Shown here in pieces: positions 38,267 through 49,449 of a DNA stretch of 64,000 nt. Under the pieces are notes generated by a model. It made no database searches. It saw only the letters and a program-made list of their open reading frames with translations, and was not told where the DNA came from. A program made the position numbers and the translations under genes. How positions within the stretch are numbered: position 1 is the first letter of the stretch; every line of letters begins with the position of its first letter. Source of the DNA: DASPSM01 sp963800135 (GTDB lineage: Bacteria; Planctomycetota; Planctomycetia; Planctomycetales; Planctomycetaceae); the NCBI GenBank assembly GCA_963800135.1, contig CAWCZR010000008.1:1-64000 (forward strand), read 5' to 3'.

Positions 38267-39292
38267 ATGCCGGCTAGCGATCATTCGAGTTCAGAAGCTT
38301 TGTATCTGGGCATCGACGTTGGCGGGACGAACATCAAGGCGGGGATCGTCACGGGTGACGGGAAGCCGGTGGCGAAAGCCAGCTTGCCCACGCATGCCGA
38401 CCGTGGCATCGAACACGGACTGGGCGTCATTTATGCGACGGCCGAGGCGGTGCTCGCGAGCGCTGGTCTCACGCTCGACCAGATCCAGGCCGTCGGGCTT
38501 GCCACGCCGGGAACGATGGACATTCCAGGCGGCTGGCTGCTCGAACCGCCGAACCTCCCCGGCTGGTGGCACGTGCCGATTCGCGACAAGGTCGGGGCAC
38601 ATTTTCAAAAGCCGACCGTTCTGCAGAACGACGCCAACGCGGCCGCGTACGGCGAATTCTGGATCGGGGCCGCCCGCGACGCGCACAGCCTGGTCTTCTG
38701 GACGCTGGGCACCGGGATCGGCTGCGGGATTATTGTCGATCACGTGATCATCGAAGGCGAGCACTCGCACGGTTCCGAATGCGGCCACATCATCATCGAC
38801 ATGGACAGCTCGCGCAAATCGGCCGCCGGCCAGAACGGCACGCTCGAGGCCTTTTGCGGCGCCAGGGCGGTGGTGCAGCGCTGTGAGGAAGCGCTCGCTT
38901 CAGGCCGCGATTCGGTGCTGCACGCGACGATCAAAAACGGCGAGGAACTGACTCCGCTGTTGATCGCCGAGGCGGCCGAGGCCGGCGACCGTTTGGCAGA
39001 CCGCGTGGTGATGGATACGGCCCGCTACCTTGGGATCGGCACCACTACGCTGATGCACACAATTAATCCCTCCATGTTTCTGTTCGGTGGCGCGATGACC
39101 TTCGGCCGCAATGACTCGCCGCTTGGCCGCCGCTTTCTGCAGGCGATCAAGGACGAAGTCAAAAAGCGGGCGTTTCACGTCCCATACGAGCGGACGATCA
39201 TCGACTTCGCCACACTTGGCGGAGACGCCGGTTACATCGGCGCGGCCGGCTGTGCGCGGCTCAAGTTCCCACCGGCCTCGCCTTACGCCTGA
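38267..39292 (+). CDS. ROK-family sugar kinase (glucokinase-like)
   Basis: About 341 residues from ATG 38267. The phosphate-binding motif DVGGTNIKAGIV is near the N terminus. LQNDANAAAYGEFWIGAA supplies the catalytic Asp, and TLGTGIGCGIIVDHVIIEGE with SECGHIIID forms the ROK signature. The usual zinc motif CxCGxxGC is replaced by GQNGTLEAFCGARAV, so it lacks the zinc site of typical bacterial ROK proteins. It probably phosphorylates glucose or another hexose. Intact. Confidence 0.85.
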   Translation: MPASDHSSSEALYLGIDVGGTNIKAGIVTGDGKPVAKASLPTHADRGIEHGLGVIYATAEAVLASAGLTLDQIQAVGLATPGTMDIPGGWLLEPPNLPGWWHVPIRDKVGAHFQKPTVLQNDANAAAYGEFWIGAARDAHSLVFWTLGTGIGCGIIVDHVIIEGEHSHGSECGHIIIDMDSSRKSAAGQNGTLEAFCGARAVVQRCEEALASGRDSVLHATIKNGEELTPLLIAEAAEAGDRLADRVVMDTARYLGIGTTTLMHTINPSMFLFGGAMTFGRNDSPLGRRFLQAIKDEVKKRAFHVPYERTIIDFATLGGDAGYIGAAGCARLKFPPASPYA

Positions 39293-39336
39293 GCTTTCAG
39301 CCGGCGCGGCGGGCGCCGAGTGGCGGGCGCTCTGTT

Positions 39337-40245
39337 CTAAAAAGAGAGCGGTTTTGACTCGGCCGGCCAGCGGCTTTGTTCGGCCGGAAGACCTTGGGGC
39401 GAGCCCGCGCCGACTCGAGCCAACAGCAGAATCCCAATCAGGATGCCGCCGAAACCCGAAAGACGGGCCACAAACGGAAAACTCTCTTGCGGGAAGCTTT
39501 CCCCCAAGCAGACGAGCCCGCCGGCAACGACCAACACTTGGTTCGTCACCAGGTTGACCGCCGTCACGATCAGCGCACGGCCAAACCGCAGCCCCAGCTG
39601 CAAAGCGACGAGCCCGCCCACCAACCCGATGGCCATCAAACAACCAGCGGCGACCGCCAGGAGTAGGTTCCGGTCTTGGATGGCGAGGGCCAAGGCTTTT
39701 GTGTTGAGATAGCCCGTACCGAACAGCAAACCGGAGAGAATCCCCAAGAGCAGCTCGGCACGGCCGGGAATTCGCAGCGCCGCCCACGACGCGGCGATCA
39801 CGAAGGCAACTACCACCGCGAAAAAGGACAGGTAGCGTCCCGTCTCAATGCCGGTCGAGGCTGGCTGCGAACCTCGCGCACTTAGTCCCAACGAGATCAC
39901 GCCCGCCAACAAAATGCCGACACCCACCCATTCCGACAAATCGAACCGCTCGTTCAAGTAGACGACGGCAAGCAGCGCCACGACGAGCAATCCGGACGCC
40001 GACAGTGGCTGCAACAGGGAGATCGGGGCGACGCGCGCACTGACGGCAACCGCGTAGACCCCATAGCCGGCGATCATCAACGCCATCCCGAAATACCAGA
40101 TCGGCGTGTGCCGGCTGAGACGGTTCGAACCCGGTCGGCCAAACAAGGCAGCGGAAGGGACGATCCCCCTTTTTTGCAAAACCAGCCCCAAATTCATGCA
40201 GGCGCTGGCGCTGACCGTGAGGGCGATGGCGGCCCAAACCGACAT
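39337..40245 (-). CDS. DMT/EamA-type transporter
   Basis: About 302 residues, intact, with nine or ten transmembrane helices (IALTVSASACMNLGLVLQKR, YFGMALMIAGYGVYAVAVSA, ISLLQPLSASGLLVVALLAV, LLGILSGLLFGTGYLNTKAL). The internal repeat and the ISLLQPLSASGLL segment fit the drug/metabolite superfamily, including NIPA-like members. Substrate unknown. Convergent with the ROK gene. Confidence 0.8.
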   Translation of the reverse strand: MSVWAAIALTVSASACMNLGLVLQKRGIVPSAALFGRPGSNRLSRHTPIWYFGMALMIAGYGVYAVAVSARVAPISLLQPLSASGLLVVALLAVVYLNERFDLSEWVGVGILLAGVISLGLSARGSQPASTGIETGRYLSFFAVVVAFVIAASWAALRIPGRAELLLGILSGLLFGTGYLNTKALALAIQDRNLLLAVAAGCLMAIGLVGGLVALQLGLRFGRALIVTAVNLVTNQVLVVAGGLVCLGESFPQESFPFVARLSGFGGILIGILLLARVGAGSPQGLPAEQSRWPAESKPLSF

Positions 40246-40796
40246 GGACGAGGGTTTCCGGTTGCAAATCTGGGAGGTGCGAACCGCGTTATGGCCGCCG
40301 GGTGCTGTCGTTGTCTACGGGACGGCCTATTCCCAATGTATCACGGGCGTCGACCCTACGCTCGACGCCAACCCCTTGCGTCGAGCGGTTCTCGCGAGCC
40401 CACGGTACGAGCGTGCGAACTGCATCTGTCCGCATAATTGGGCATTCGTTCCACCCGGCAACGGTGGCGCCGTCCGCACGAAATGCTGGATCGCAATTTG
40501 CGGTAGCAATCGGTCCCGCTCGCCACGATCTGTTCGTCTTGCCAGGTGCCGGAACGCGGCAGATGTCCACGATTCCCGACTGAGCTAGATTTTCCGAACC
40601 CCTCGGAAAGGCACGGTTCGCTCCCCGGCGAAAGTTCGCTTCGCTGCACAGTTTTGGATCGAAGATCGGCCGATAAAAGGAGCCCCGGTTTCGTGCGATG
40701 ACGGCTCGCCGCGTTCGTCCACGGAAAGGGTCGTGACACCTTTGTCAGCCAGGCGAACTGCTTCAACCAGGATCCGACATCTCTAGACGTCAACTC
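40246..40796. other. Intergenic, no gene recognised
   Basis: About 550 bases. Several open frames overlap here on both strands, but they are Arg-, Cys- and Pro-rich and mutually shadowing, with no recognisable family. No clear repeat or terminator was seen. It probably contains promoters for both flanking genes. Confidence 0.4.
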
Positions 40797-42120
40797 ATGG
40801 TCAGCCGCGGGAAGACAGCTATCCGCCTTTTCAAATCGCCTGGCCGTTCGCTCAGCGCCGTATCTCACGTGACGGCTGCGGGAGTTGTGCGGGCGGTGTT
40901 GGCGGCGCTGTGTCTTGTCGGATTGGTCACTGCGACCGCGGTCGATGTTCGCGCAGGTGAGCCGACTGGTCCTGCCGCCGCGACCGCCGACACTGCTCCC
41001 CCGGACTCGTCGGGCGGCCCGCAGCTGCTGCCTCCAGAAGCAGTGGACAGTCCCCCTTCGCCGGCTGCGCCGCAGCGCGCCTAGTGGGGCGATGCGCCTC
41101 CAAACGCCTCCCGCGCCGACGCCCGATCTCACGGGGCCTCCCCCGGTGGTCAGTGCTGTTCCGTGCGAAGACGAATATTGGATCGCCAGCAGCTGGCGGT
41201 GCCGGCAAATGGCACCGCATGGCTGTGCCTGCGGCGACCTGGATTTCTATCACGTTGGCGGCGGCACCGGGACGCAGCTGCTCAATCGTGCGGCATTCGC
41301 TGGCTCGCTCACTCCGGGCGTACCCGTGTGCATTGTCGTTCACGGCAGCTTCACCAACTGGAAGAGCCTGTGCGATGATTGCGCGCCGGTCCTCCGTTGG
41401 ATTCGTAGCGGGGCCCCGCAGCGGCCGTTGCACGTGCTCTTCTATACCTGGCCCAGCGAAGGGGGCATCACTTACGAACCGCACATCGACGTTGGCATCC
41501 TGGGAGCGCGTGCGAGCTTTAACAGCATCTATCTCGCCGAACTGGTCGCGCGGATCCCGCCCGGTCATCCGGTTTGCTTGGTGGGACACAGCCATGGTGC
41601 ACGGCTGGTGGCGGCCGCACTGCACGTGCTGGGCGGCGGCGAAGTCGACAACGTCCGCTTGACCTGGCCGGCGCCGCCCGATCTGCGGGTCCGCGGCGTA
41701 CTGGTGGCGGGTGCGCTGGACCATCACTGGCTCGATCCTGGGCAGCGGTTTGAGATGGCCCTCTGCCGCACCGAGTGCCTGCTGATTCTCCGCAACGACC
41801 ACGACATCGTGCTCACATTTTATCCGCTGCGAAGGCCATTCTCGAAGCGGGCGATCGGAGAACGAGGGCTCAGTAACCGCGATCTGTGTCGGCTTGGTCC
41901 GCTGGCCTCGAAGGTGGCCGTGCTCGACGTTACGCGACTCGTGGAGAGCGGCCACATGTGGCAGCACTACTACAACTGCCCGCAGATCGCCGGCGCCGTC
42001 GCGCCGTACCTCTATTATTTAGACGGCGGACAGCCAACGATGGTCGTGCCCCCCTCGCCCGGCGTTCCCTTCGCGCCCGCAGTCAGCGAATCGCCGTCGC
42101 TCGAGCGCGCGGCCAACTGA
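40797..42120 (+). CDS. Exported alpha/beta hydrolase (frameshifted)
   Basis: The first frame gives a signal peptide (VLAALCLVGLVTATAVDVRA) and a Pro-rich linker. After one extra base near 41080 the body continues. It shows a Cys-rich start (SSWRCRQMAPHGCACGDLDF), the beta-strand/oxyanion region VPVCIVVHGSFTNWKSLCDD, VLFYTWPSEGG and the nucleophile elbow GHSHGAR. A second acidic region (RNDHDIVLTFYP) and a late His (ESGHMWQHYY) complete a plausible triad. About 440 residues. Such hydrolases are common in planctomycetes; the substrate is unknown. Confidence 0.75.
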
Positions 42121-42349
42121 GCGGCGGAATCGCATCGGCACTTGCTTGTTGACCCTCGCCACTCTTTGCCGCGACGACGTTGCGCGCTGCAGTTAACCGT
42201 CGCCAGTTTCTGGACAGACCCCCGGGCATCTGCGAGAGTAGAGATGGCAGACCGCTACGTGGCTTGCCCTCGCCTGACGTCGTCCGCCCCCGCCCAACCG
42301 TCCCCTCGTACCACACGTGAATCCGGTCATGTTTGTCCGATGCGGCCTG

Positions 42350-44056
42350 ATGCGGTACTTGCTCGTGACCATCACGGCCGGTGCCATCGGACTGCTTCAT
42401 TCTCCGCGAGAACGAATCGAGGCGGCCGGTCCCACCAATCTCCACGCGCGAAAGACATCCGCCCGCGGTAGCACGGGATTGCCGAACGTCGAATTGACAC
42501 CGATCAAACTGCCGGCGACGCCGCCTGATTCCAAGCTCACGAATCCGATCGACGTGCTGCTGGCCGCGCATCTTCGCTCGGAAAAGGTTGACCTGACCCA
42601 CGTCGTTCCGGATCGCGTTTTCGCTCGTCGCGTCTTTCTCGACCTGATCGGCCTGTTGCCGACGCCGACCGAGCTTGAGGCGTTCGTCCGAGATCCGGCC
42701 GCCAACAAACGAACCGCCCTCGTGCGGCAACTGCTCGCCCGCCGTGAGGATTATGCCGTCCACTGGCTAGCCTTCTGGAACGACCTGCTGCGTAACGAGT
42801 ATCGCGGGACGGGTTTTATCGACGACGGCCGTCGGCAAATTACCGGCTGGCTGTTTCGTTCCCTGTACGAAAATCGGCCCTACAACCGCTTCGTGCACGA
42901 GCTGATCAGCCCGATCAACGGCTCCGAAGGATTCGTGAAGGGAATCGAGTGGCGGGGCGTGGTTAACGCCAGTCAGCGGCGCGAGCTACAGGCCGCCCAG
43001 ACAACCGCGCAGGTATTTCTCGGCACCAACCTCAAGTGTGCCAGCTGCCACGACAGTTTCACGAACCAGTGGTTGCTGTCCGATTCGCACGGGCTGGCCG
43101 CCGTGTTTGCCAACGGGCCTCTCGACGTGTATCGCTGCGATAAGGCGACCGGCGAGCAAGCCCGCGCGAGCTTTCTGTTTCCCGAAATCGGCGCGATCGA
43201 TGCCGACGCGCCGCGCGAGAAGCGGATGCGGCAGCTGGCCGATCTGATCACCGATCCGCGTGACGGTCGGCTGGCAAAAACCGTCGTCAACCGCTATTGG
43301 GCCCGCCTGCTTGGCCGCGGCCTGGTCGAGCCGCTCGACAATATGGACCAGGATGCCTGGGATCCCGATCTACTTGGCTGGCTCGCCAGCGACCTGGTGC
43401 ACCACGACTACGATCTCAAGCACCTGCTCGAAGTGATCTGCACTTCGCAGGTGTACCAGCTGGCGGCTCAAGGCGAGCCCAGGCCAAACGAACCGGTCGG
43501 CCCGTTTCGCGGACCGATCAGCCGGCGGATGACGGCCGAGCAGTTTTTGGATGCCGTGGCCGAAGTCACCGGCGTCTGGCCGAAGCCGAGCCGCGACTTG
43601 CTCCGGGTCGACGGCCGCGGACAAGGCGGACAACTTGGCGCCGTGCAGAAAGTATTGGCCGACGATGCCTCGCGACACGACTCGTCCGCATCAGAAAAGG
43701 TCCGAGCCGCGTTGCTGATGGACGGCGCACTTTCGCGGGCTTTGGGCCGTCCGAATCGCGAACAGGTGGTCACCCGCCGTGATTCGCTGGCGACGATGCT
43801 GCAGGCGCTCGAACTGACCAACGGCACCAGCCTCGACGCGATTCTCAAGTCCGCCGGCGAGCGCTGGGTGGCGGCCAAGTCGGCCGAGCCTCAAACGCTT
43901 GTCGCGCGCGTCTACCGTGTGGCCCTTGGCCGCGAACCGACGTCGGCCGAACGCCGAACGGCGGTGGACGTCGTGGGCACGCCGGCGTCGCCTCAAGGGA
44001 TGGCCGACTTTTTATGGATGGTGGTGATGCTGCCGGAGTTTCAGTTAATCGATTGA
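42350..44056 (+). CDS. DUF1549/DUF1553 domain protein
   Basis: About 568 residues. A signal-like N terminus (MRYLLVTITAGAIGLLHSPR) is followed by DUF1549: IDVLLAAHLRSEKV, FARRVFLDLIGLLPTPTELE and YAVHWLAFWNDLLRNEYRGT. CASCHDSFTNQWLLSDSHGL has a haem-like CxxCH. DUF1553 follows (RLAKTVVNRYWARLLGRGLV, ISRRMTAEQFLDAVAEVTGV). These exported proteins are abundant in planctomycetes and always pair with DUF1501 proteins, as here. Function is not established; links to polysaccharide use have been suggested. GTG 42317 and ATG 42329 are other possible starts. Confidence 0.88.
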   Translation: MRYLLVTITAGAIGLLHSPRERIEAAGPTNLHARKTSARGSTGLPNVELTPIKLPATPPDSKLTNPIDVLLAAHLRSEKVDLTHVVPDRVFARRVFLDLIGLLPTPTELEAFVRDPAANKRTALVRQLLARREDYAVHWLAFWNDLLRNEYRGTGFIDDGRRQITGWLFRSLYENRPYNRFVHELISPINGSEGFVKGIEWRGVVNASQRRELQAAQTTAQVFLGTNLKCASCHDSFTNQWLLSDSHGLAAVFANGPLDVYRCDKATGEQARASFLFPEIGAIDADAPREKRMRQLADLITDPRDGRLAKTVVNRYWARLLGRGLVEPLDNMDQDAWDPDLLGWLASDLVHHDYDLKHLLEVICTSQVYQLAAQGEPRPNEPVGPFRGPISRRMTAEQFLDAVAEVTGVWPKPSRDLLRVDGRGQGGQLGAVQKVLADDASRHDSSASEKVRAALLMDGALSRALGRPNREQVVTRRDSLATMLQALELTNGTSLDAILKSAGERWVAAKSAEPQTLVARVYRVALGREPTSAERRTAVDVVGTPASPQGMADFLWMVVMLPEFQLID

Positions 44057-44059
44057 TCC

Positions 44060-44125
44060 TCGAATGATCGAAGAGCGATCGATCGACCGGCCGATGATCG
44101 ACGGTGCAATGATCGACAGGACAGG
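44060..44125. repeat. Short GATCGA-rich repeats
   Basis: The spacer between the two planctomycete-specific genes contains several ATGATCGA/GCGATCGATCGA units. They are short and irregular, and could be replication slippage or chance in a spacer. Confidence 0.4.
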
Positions 44126-44131
44126 GAACGC

Positions 44132-45583
44132 ATGACCCTCGACACTCGTTCCAATCGTCGCGAATTCCTGGCGACTGCCGGCGCGGCCGCACTCGGCTCT
44201 CTGGTCGCCCCCCGCGCGCTATCGGCCAAGCCGGCCACGGGCACGCATAAAGGCGAGAAGCCCGAGGAAAAGATTGTCCCCACCGCCGACGCCGTCGTCG
44301 TCCTCTGGATGGCCGGCGGGATGGCGCACACCGAAACCTTCGACCCCAAGCGGTACACGCCGTATGAGAAGGGGCTCGAGTCGAATGCCGTATTGAGTAC
44401 GTTCCCTTCGATTCCGACGGCTATCGACGGCGTGCACATCTCGAAAGGACTCGAACAAATCGCCTCTGTGCTCGACCGGGGAACGTTAATCCGCACGCAC
44501 GTCGCGGCTGACCTCGGGAAGATTCTGCATTCACGGCACCAGTACCACTGGCACACCGGCTACGAGCCGCCGCAGACGGTGGCGGCCCCACACATCGGCG
44601 CCTGGATTGCCCAAGCGAAGGGCCCGCAGAACCCGGCACTCCCTGCCTTCATCGACATCGGCCAGCGTTACGACGGCAACGGCGAGGCGGAAGAACTCAA
44701 GGCTTTTCAGACGGGAGGCTGCCTCCGCGCCCAGTACGGCCCGTTTCGCGTCCCCGATCCCGAGCAGGCGGTGCTCACCGTGCGTCCGCCGGCTGGCATG
44801 AGTCAAAGGCGGTTCCGCCGCCGCTTCGATGCGTACAAAAAGTTGATCGAAGAGAGCCCCGTCGCCCGCTCGAGCGATTTTCAGCGCGAGTCGCTGCTCG
44901 AATCGCTGGCGAGCGCCCACCGCCTGATGAACGCGCCGGCCGCCAAGGCCTTCGACCTGTCGCTTGAGCCCGAGAAGTCGCGCAAGCTCTATGACACGGG
45001 GCGCTTTGGCCTGGGCTGCCTGCTCGCCCGCCGTTTGATCGAACAGGGGGGGCGGTTCATCGAGGTTTCGACCGAATACGTTCCCTTCCTGGGCTGGGAT
45101 ACGCACGACAACGGCCACACGCGGACGGCCGATCTCAAGCGGATGATCGACGCGCCGATTGCCCAGTTGGTGCGCGATCTCGAAGTCCGGGGGATGCTCG
45201 ATCGCACGCTGATTGTGCTCGCGAGCGAGTTCAGCCGCGACGTGATGATGGAAGGCAAGCCCGACAAGCCGGTTCCCGACCAGGTTGCCCAGCCCGATAA
45301 AATGACCGAGCTCAAGCACTACGGCATGCATCGCCACTTTACGGGAGCCGGTTCGGTGCTGCTATTTGGCGGTGGTGCGAAACGCGGGTTCCTCTTTGGC
45401 AAGACGGCCGACGAACGCCCCTGCACATCGTTGACACGCAAGGTCACGGTGAGCGATCTGCACGCCACGATTTTCCGCACGCTGGGCATTTCACCGCGCT
45501 ACGGCGTCGAGATCGAGGAACGGCCGTTTTACGTCACGAAAGACGGCAAAGGGCAGGCGGTGCGCGAAGTGCTGCGAAGTTAG
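44132..45583 (+). CDS. DUF1501 protein, TAT-exported
   Basis: About 483 residues, intact. A TAT signal (SNRREFLATAGAAALGSLVA) leads to an alkaline-phosphatase/sulfatase-like fold: AVVVLWMAGGMAHTETFDPK, LIRTHVAADLGKILHSRHQY, VPFLGWDTHDNGH, LIVLASEFSRDV and KVTVSDLHATIFRTLGISPR with conserved metal-like Asp and His positions. It is paired with the upstream DUF1549/DUF1553 gene. The 75-base gap before it holds four ATGATCGA-like repeats. Confidence 0.88.
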   Translation: MTLDTRSNRREFLATAGAAALGSLVAPRALSAKPATGTHKGEKPEEKIVPTADAVVVLWMAGGMAHTETFDPKRYTPYEKGLESNAVLSTFPSIPTAIDGVHISKGLEQIASVLDRGTLIRTHVAADLGKILHSRHQYHWHTGYEPPQTVAAPHIGAWIAQAKGPQNPALPAFIDIGQRYDGNGEAEELKAFQTGGCLRAQYGPFRVPDPEQAVLTVRPPAGMSQRRFRRRFDAYKKLIEESPVARSSDFQRESLLESLASAHRLMNAPAAKAFDLSLEPEKSRKLYDTGRFGLGCLLARRLIEQGGRFIEVSTEYVPFLGWDTHDNGHTRTADLKRMIDAPIAQLVRDLEVRGMLDRTLIVLASEFSRDVMMEGKPDKPVPDQVAQPDKMTELKHYGMHRHFTGAGSVLLFGGGAKRGFLFGKTADERPCTSLTRKVTVSDLHATIFRTLGISPRYGVEIEERPFYVTKDGKGQAVREVLRS

Positions 45584-45616
45584 CTCGGTCAATCGCACAC
45601 ACTCGGGTCGCCGTGC

Positions 45617-46603
<987 letters not shown>

Positions 46604-46642
46604 TGGTTACTTCCTCAGGATGAATCGCGAAGACAGGAGCGA

Positions 46643-48031
46643 TTAACGCGCGGCACTGACGGCGGCCGTCTGATGGGCGGCCGGCGCGGGGGCCGAGTCA
46701 CGCGGTTTGAACTTGCCCAGCATCGTGTAGAGGTTGATCAAAGCGCGGTTCATGACCTGCTCGCCGGCGCCGACCTCCGCGGGCGAAACCGTGGCGTCGC
46801 CACCGTAGCCCCCTTCGGAGGCCGCCTCGATCGTGGGAAAATACATGCTGTGCCCGTCGCAATACCCGAAGAAGAACGTGTGAGGCACATAGGACCGCTG
46901 CTTCAGGCGATTGGAGTGATTGCAGAAGAACTCGCCCGAGGCGCCGACCAGGGCCACGTCGCCGTTGAGCAGGATCGTGTTGAGCTCAGTCGGCACGCCG
47001 TCGCGGAATTCCTCGACAAAGTTCCGCATAATCTCCGGGAAAAAGGCCCGCGAATAGGCGAGCAGCACGATTGGGCTGGTAAAGTCGGTCCGCGAGTGGA
47101 AGAGAAAGTCGTCGACTTTACCTTGAATCCGCGGGTGCGCGGGCACTGTCGAGTGGGCCGACTTGGCCAACTCGACCACGACATCGCCCAGGTGCTCGCC
47201 GAACGCCTGCGGCCCGTGGTGCGCGCCGGCGTTTACGCTCATGTCGCCGGCCGCCCCCTGCATGAACAGGCAGTTGGTCTTGAGCAAATCCTCCACGCGC
47301 CGCTGCATAAAGCCGGGATAGTCAGCGGAGTACTTCATGATCTTGGTGTCGGTCATCACGGCGTGCGCGGCGAAATTAACGAGCACGGCGATCGGCTTGC
47401 CGGCCGCGTCGTCGAAACGCAGCACGGCCAGCATCGGGTCGGTGGGCTTCGGCGTGTGCTTGGTGTGGCGATTGCGGTTGAGGTCGACGTCCCGCATGGC
47501 GATTCCCAGGCGGCACGGCACGGCGTTCCGGTCGGCCGCCAGGATCGCGTCGATGATCAGGTCGGGGAGTTTTTTGCTGTAGGCCACCGCCTTGTCGAAC
47601 TTGCCTTTGCCGAAGCCGGGACGATCGGTGAGTTCGATCACCGGCCCATGATGCGTATGGCTGCCGCTAATCAGCACGTTGTCGATCTTGGCCTTTTCGG
47701 CGATCGTGCGGCGGATTTTCTCCATCATCGGCGCGGTCGGGCCGCGACCGAGATCCAAGCCGACGAGCGCGAGCTTGGAATCGCCTGCGCGGATCACGAC
47801 GGCCTTGGCCCACAACGTGTCGAGCGCGCCTTCCGAAAGAGCGTCGTGCCGGGCACCATAGCCCCACATCGGCAAGCCGGGGGGCGGCGTGATATCGTTC
47901 TTGCCGAAGCCGGCCGTGAACTGATCGGTCGCCGGCTGATCAGCGGCGGGCGAGGTCCGGAGCGGGACTGCGAGCGCCAGCGTGCAGGCAATAAGACAGC
48001 AGTGTGCCCTAGGCGAACGTCGTAGAATCAT
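46643..48031 (-). CDS. Neutral/alkaline ceramidase-like exported hydrolase
   Basis: About 462 residues from ATG 48031. A signal peptide (AHCCLIACTLALAVPLRTSP) precedes the ceramidase N-terminal family domain. This shows FTAGFGKNDITPPPGLPMWG at its start, then the metal-binding SGSHTHHGPV, and VNFAAHAVMTDTKIMKYSAD with a further His. FMQGAAGDMSVNAG completes the conserved blocks. It is shorter than true ceramidases and lacks their C-terminal domain. Planctomycetes have many such proteins; the natural substrate is uncertain. Confidence 0.85.
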   Translation of the reverse strand: MILRRSPRAHCCLIACTLALAVPLRTSPAADQPATDQFTAGFGKNDITPPPGLPMWGYGARHDALSEGALDTLWAKAVVIRAGDSKLALVGLDLGRGPTAPMMEKIRRTIAEKAKIDNVLISGSHTHHGPVIELTDRPGFGKGKFDKAVAYSKKLPDLIIDAILAADRNAVPCRLGIAMRDVDLNRNRHTKHTPKPTDPMLAVLRFDDAAGKPIAVLVNFAAHAVMTDTKIMKYSADYPGFMQRRVEDLLKTNCLFMQGAAGDMSVNAGAHHGPQAFGEHLGDVVVELAKSAHSTVPAHPRIQGKVDDFLFHSRTDFTSPIVLLAYSRAFFPEIMRNFVEEFRDGVPTELNTILLNGDVALVGASGEFFCNHSNRLKQRSYVPHTFFFGYCDGHSMYFPTIEAASEGGYGGDATVSPAEVGAGEQVMNRALINLYTMLGKFKPRDSAPAPAAHQTAAVSAAR

Positions 48032-48212
48032 CGGTGAATTTGCCTCTGAACGTGAGGAGTGCAACGCGGCCGGATCGCGGCGTAGAATGACTGCCGGTTC
48101 GTTGATCGTCCTGCATCGGACCAAAGAACGCAAGCGCGGCGGTTACTCCGCTCAAGCGGCAATTCGGCGAAGAATTCAGCACAGACACGGCTGGCTCATT
48201 CGCGAGCATGGG

Positions 48213-49092
48213 ATGTCGAACGCCACCGAAGAAACACTGCATTGCATGGAAATCCTGGGGGGCAATCGCGCGGCCCGACGGTTCGTGCACGCGGCCGGCG
48301 TCGATGTTTGGATCGACAGCCGCCCTTTGGACGCGGGCGCCGGCGGCGGCGACGTGCATTATGTGTCGACCTGTGGCGGCGGACAGGTGACACGATTGGC
48401 TCTGGCGGACGTTGCCGGCCACGGCGGATCGGTCGACAGCCTGGCGGTCTTCTTGCGGAAGTTGATGCGCAAATACATCAACACGCTCAATCAAACTCGG
48501 TTCGCACAGTCTCTCAACAAAGAATTCGCGGTCGCGGCCGAATCCGGCCGCTTTGCAACCGCGCTATTACTCACCTACTTCACGCCGACCGGCCATTTGA
48601 TTGTGTGCAACGCAGGGCACGGGCGGCCGCTCCGCTACTCAGCCAGGCGGGACGCGTGGGAATCGCTCGACCTGGACAAAGCCGGCGATTGTTCCTCGGT
48701 CAAGACGTCGAAGGTCCGCTACCACTTCGAGCGAGTTGCCAACCTGCCGTTGGGCGTGCTCGATCCGATCGAATACGAGCAGTTTGCCATCGACTTCGAG
48801 GGGGGTGACCTCGTGTTGCTCTACACGGACGCCGTCGTCGAAGGTGAGGATGCCGGCGGACGCCAGCTCGGCGAAAGTGGCCTGCTGGCGCTCTTGGCGG
48901 AAGTGGGCTCAGTCGACATTCAGGACCTGGGCGAGCGCTTGCTCGAGGCACTCGCGGCGCCGGGGGGCGCGGCTCCCGGCGGACGACCAGACGTTGATCC
49001 TCCTCAAACGGACGGATGCGCCGGCGCCGGGACCGGCTGTCCTGCGGACAGTCAGCACGGTGGCCAAGATGTTGGGGCTGCGCCGCGTCTGA
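48213..49092 (+). CDS. PP2C/SpoIIE-type serine phosphatase (frameshifted)
   Basis: About 290 residues from ATG 48213. PPM phosphatase blocks: AGAGGGDVHYVSTCGGG, RLALADVAGHGGSVDSLAVF, FATALLLTYFTPTGHLIVCN, AGHGRPLRYS, LPLGVLDP, and the metal site GDLVLLYTDAVVEGEDAGG. One extra base near 48965 shifts to the last frame, which contains DDQTLILLKRTDAP, the final conserved Asp. Such phosphatases act on STAS-domain proteins in partner switching. A STAS protein is encoded convergently next door. Confidence 0.85.
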
Positions 49093-49116
49093 CAAAAGCA
49101 CTCCGACGCTGTCGCT

Positions 49117-49449
49117 TCACTTCGACTCGGCGTCGGGAAGCACTTCGACAAGCTGGTTTAGCCGGGTGACTTTGAGCACATCCCGCACGTGCTCGGAGGC
49201 GTTTTGAATCTGGATGTCGACGTTCGCCTTGCGAATCGAGACCAGCAGCCCCAGGATGCCGCTGGCGAGAAAAGGAATCCCTTCGACGTCGAAGCGGACA
49301 ACAATGCAGCCGGCCTTCGTCAGGATCGTCACAAGCTCGTCGCGGCACTGCTCGAAGCGCTCGAAATCGGTAACACCTTCGGGATTGACGCGGACGAGAG
49401 TCAATCGCCCCGTCTCGCGGACCTGAAACACGTCTGAAATCCGGCTCAT
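49117..49449 (-). CDS. STAS-domain anti-sigma-antagonist-like protein
   Basis: About 110 residues, a single STAS domain (LTLVRVNPEGVTDFERFEQC, VVRFDVEGIPFLASGILGLL). FLASGILGLL aligns with the strand-helix where the phosphorylatable Ser sits in SpoIIAA, so Ser in LASG may be that residue. Its ATG overlaps the stop of the GGDEF-like gene (ATGA). With the convergent PP2C phosphatase it suggests a partner-switch module, though no kinase is present nearby. Confidence 0.8.
   Translation of the reverse strand: MSRISDVFQVRETGRLTLVRVNPEGVTDFERFEQCRDELVTILTKAGCIVVRFDVEGIPFLASGILGLLVSIRKANVDIQIQNASEHVRDVLKVTRLNQLVEVLPDAESK

Noticed and set aside
40106..40588. Plus-strand open frames in the gap after the DMT transporter
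   Set aside because: Overlapping frames on both strands have similar length and no family signal; they are Cys/Arg-rich and lack a ribosome-binding site.
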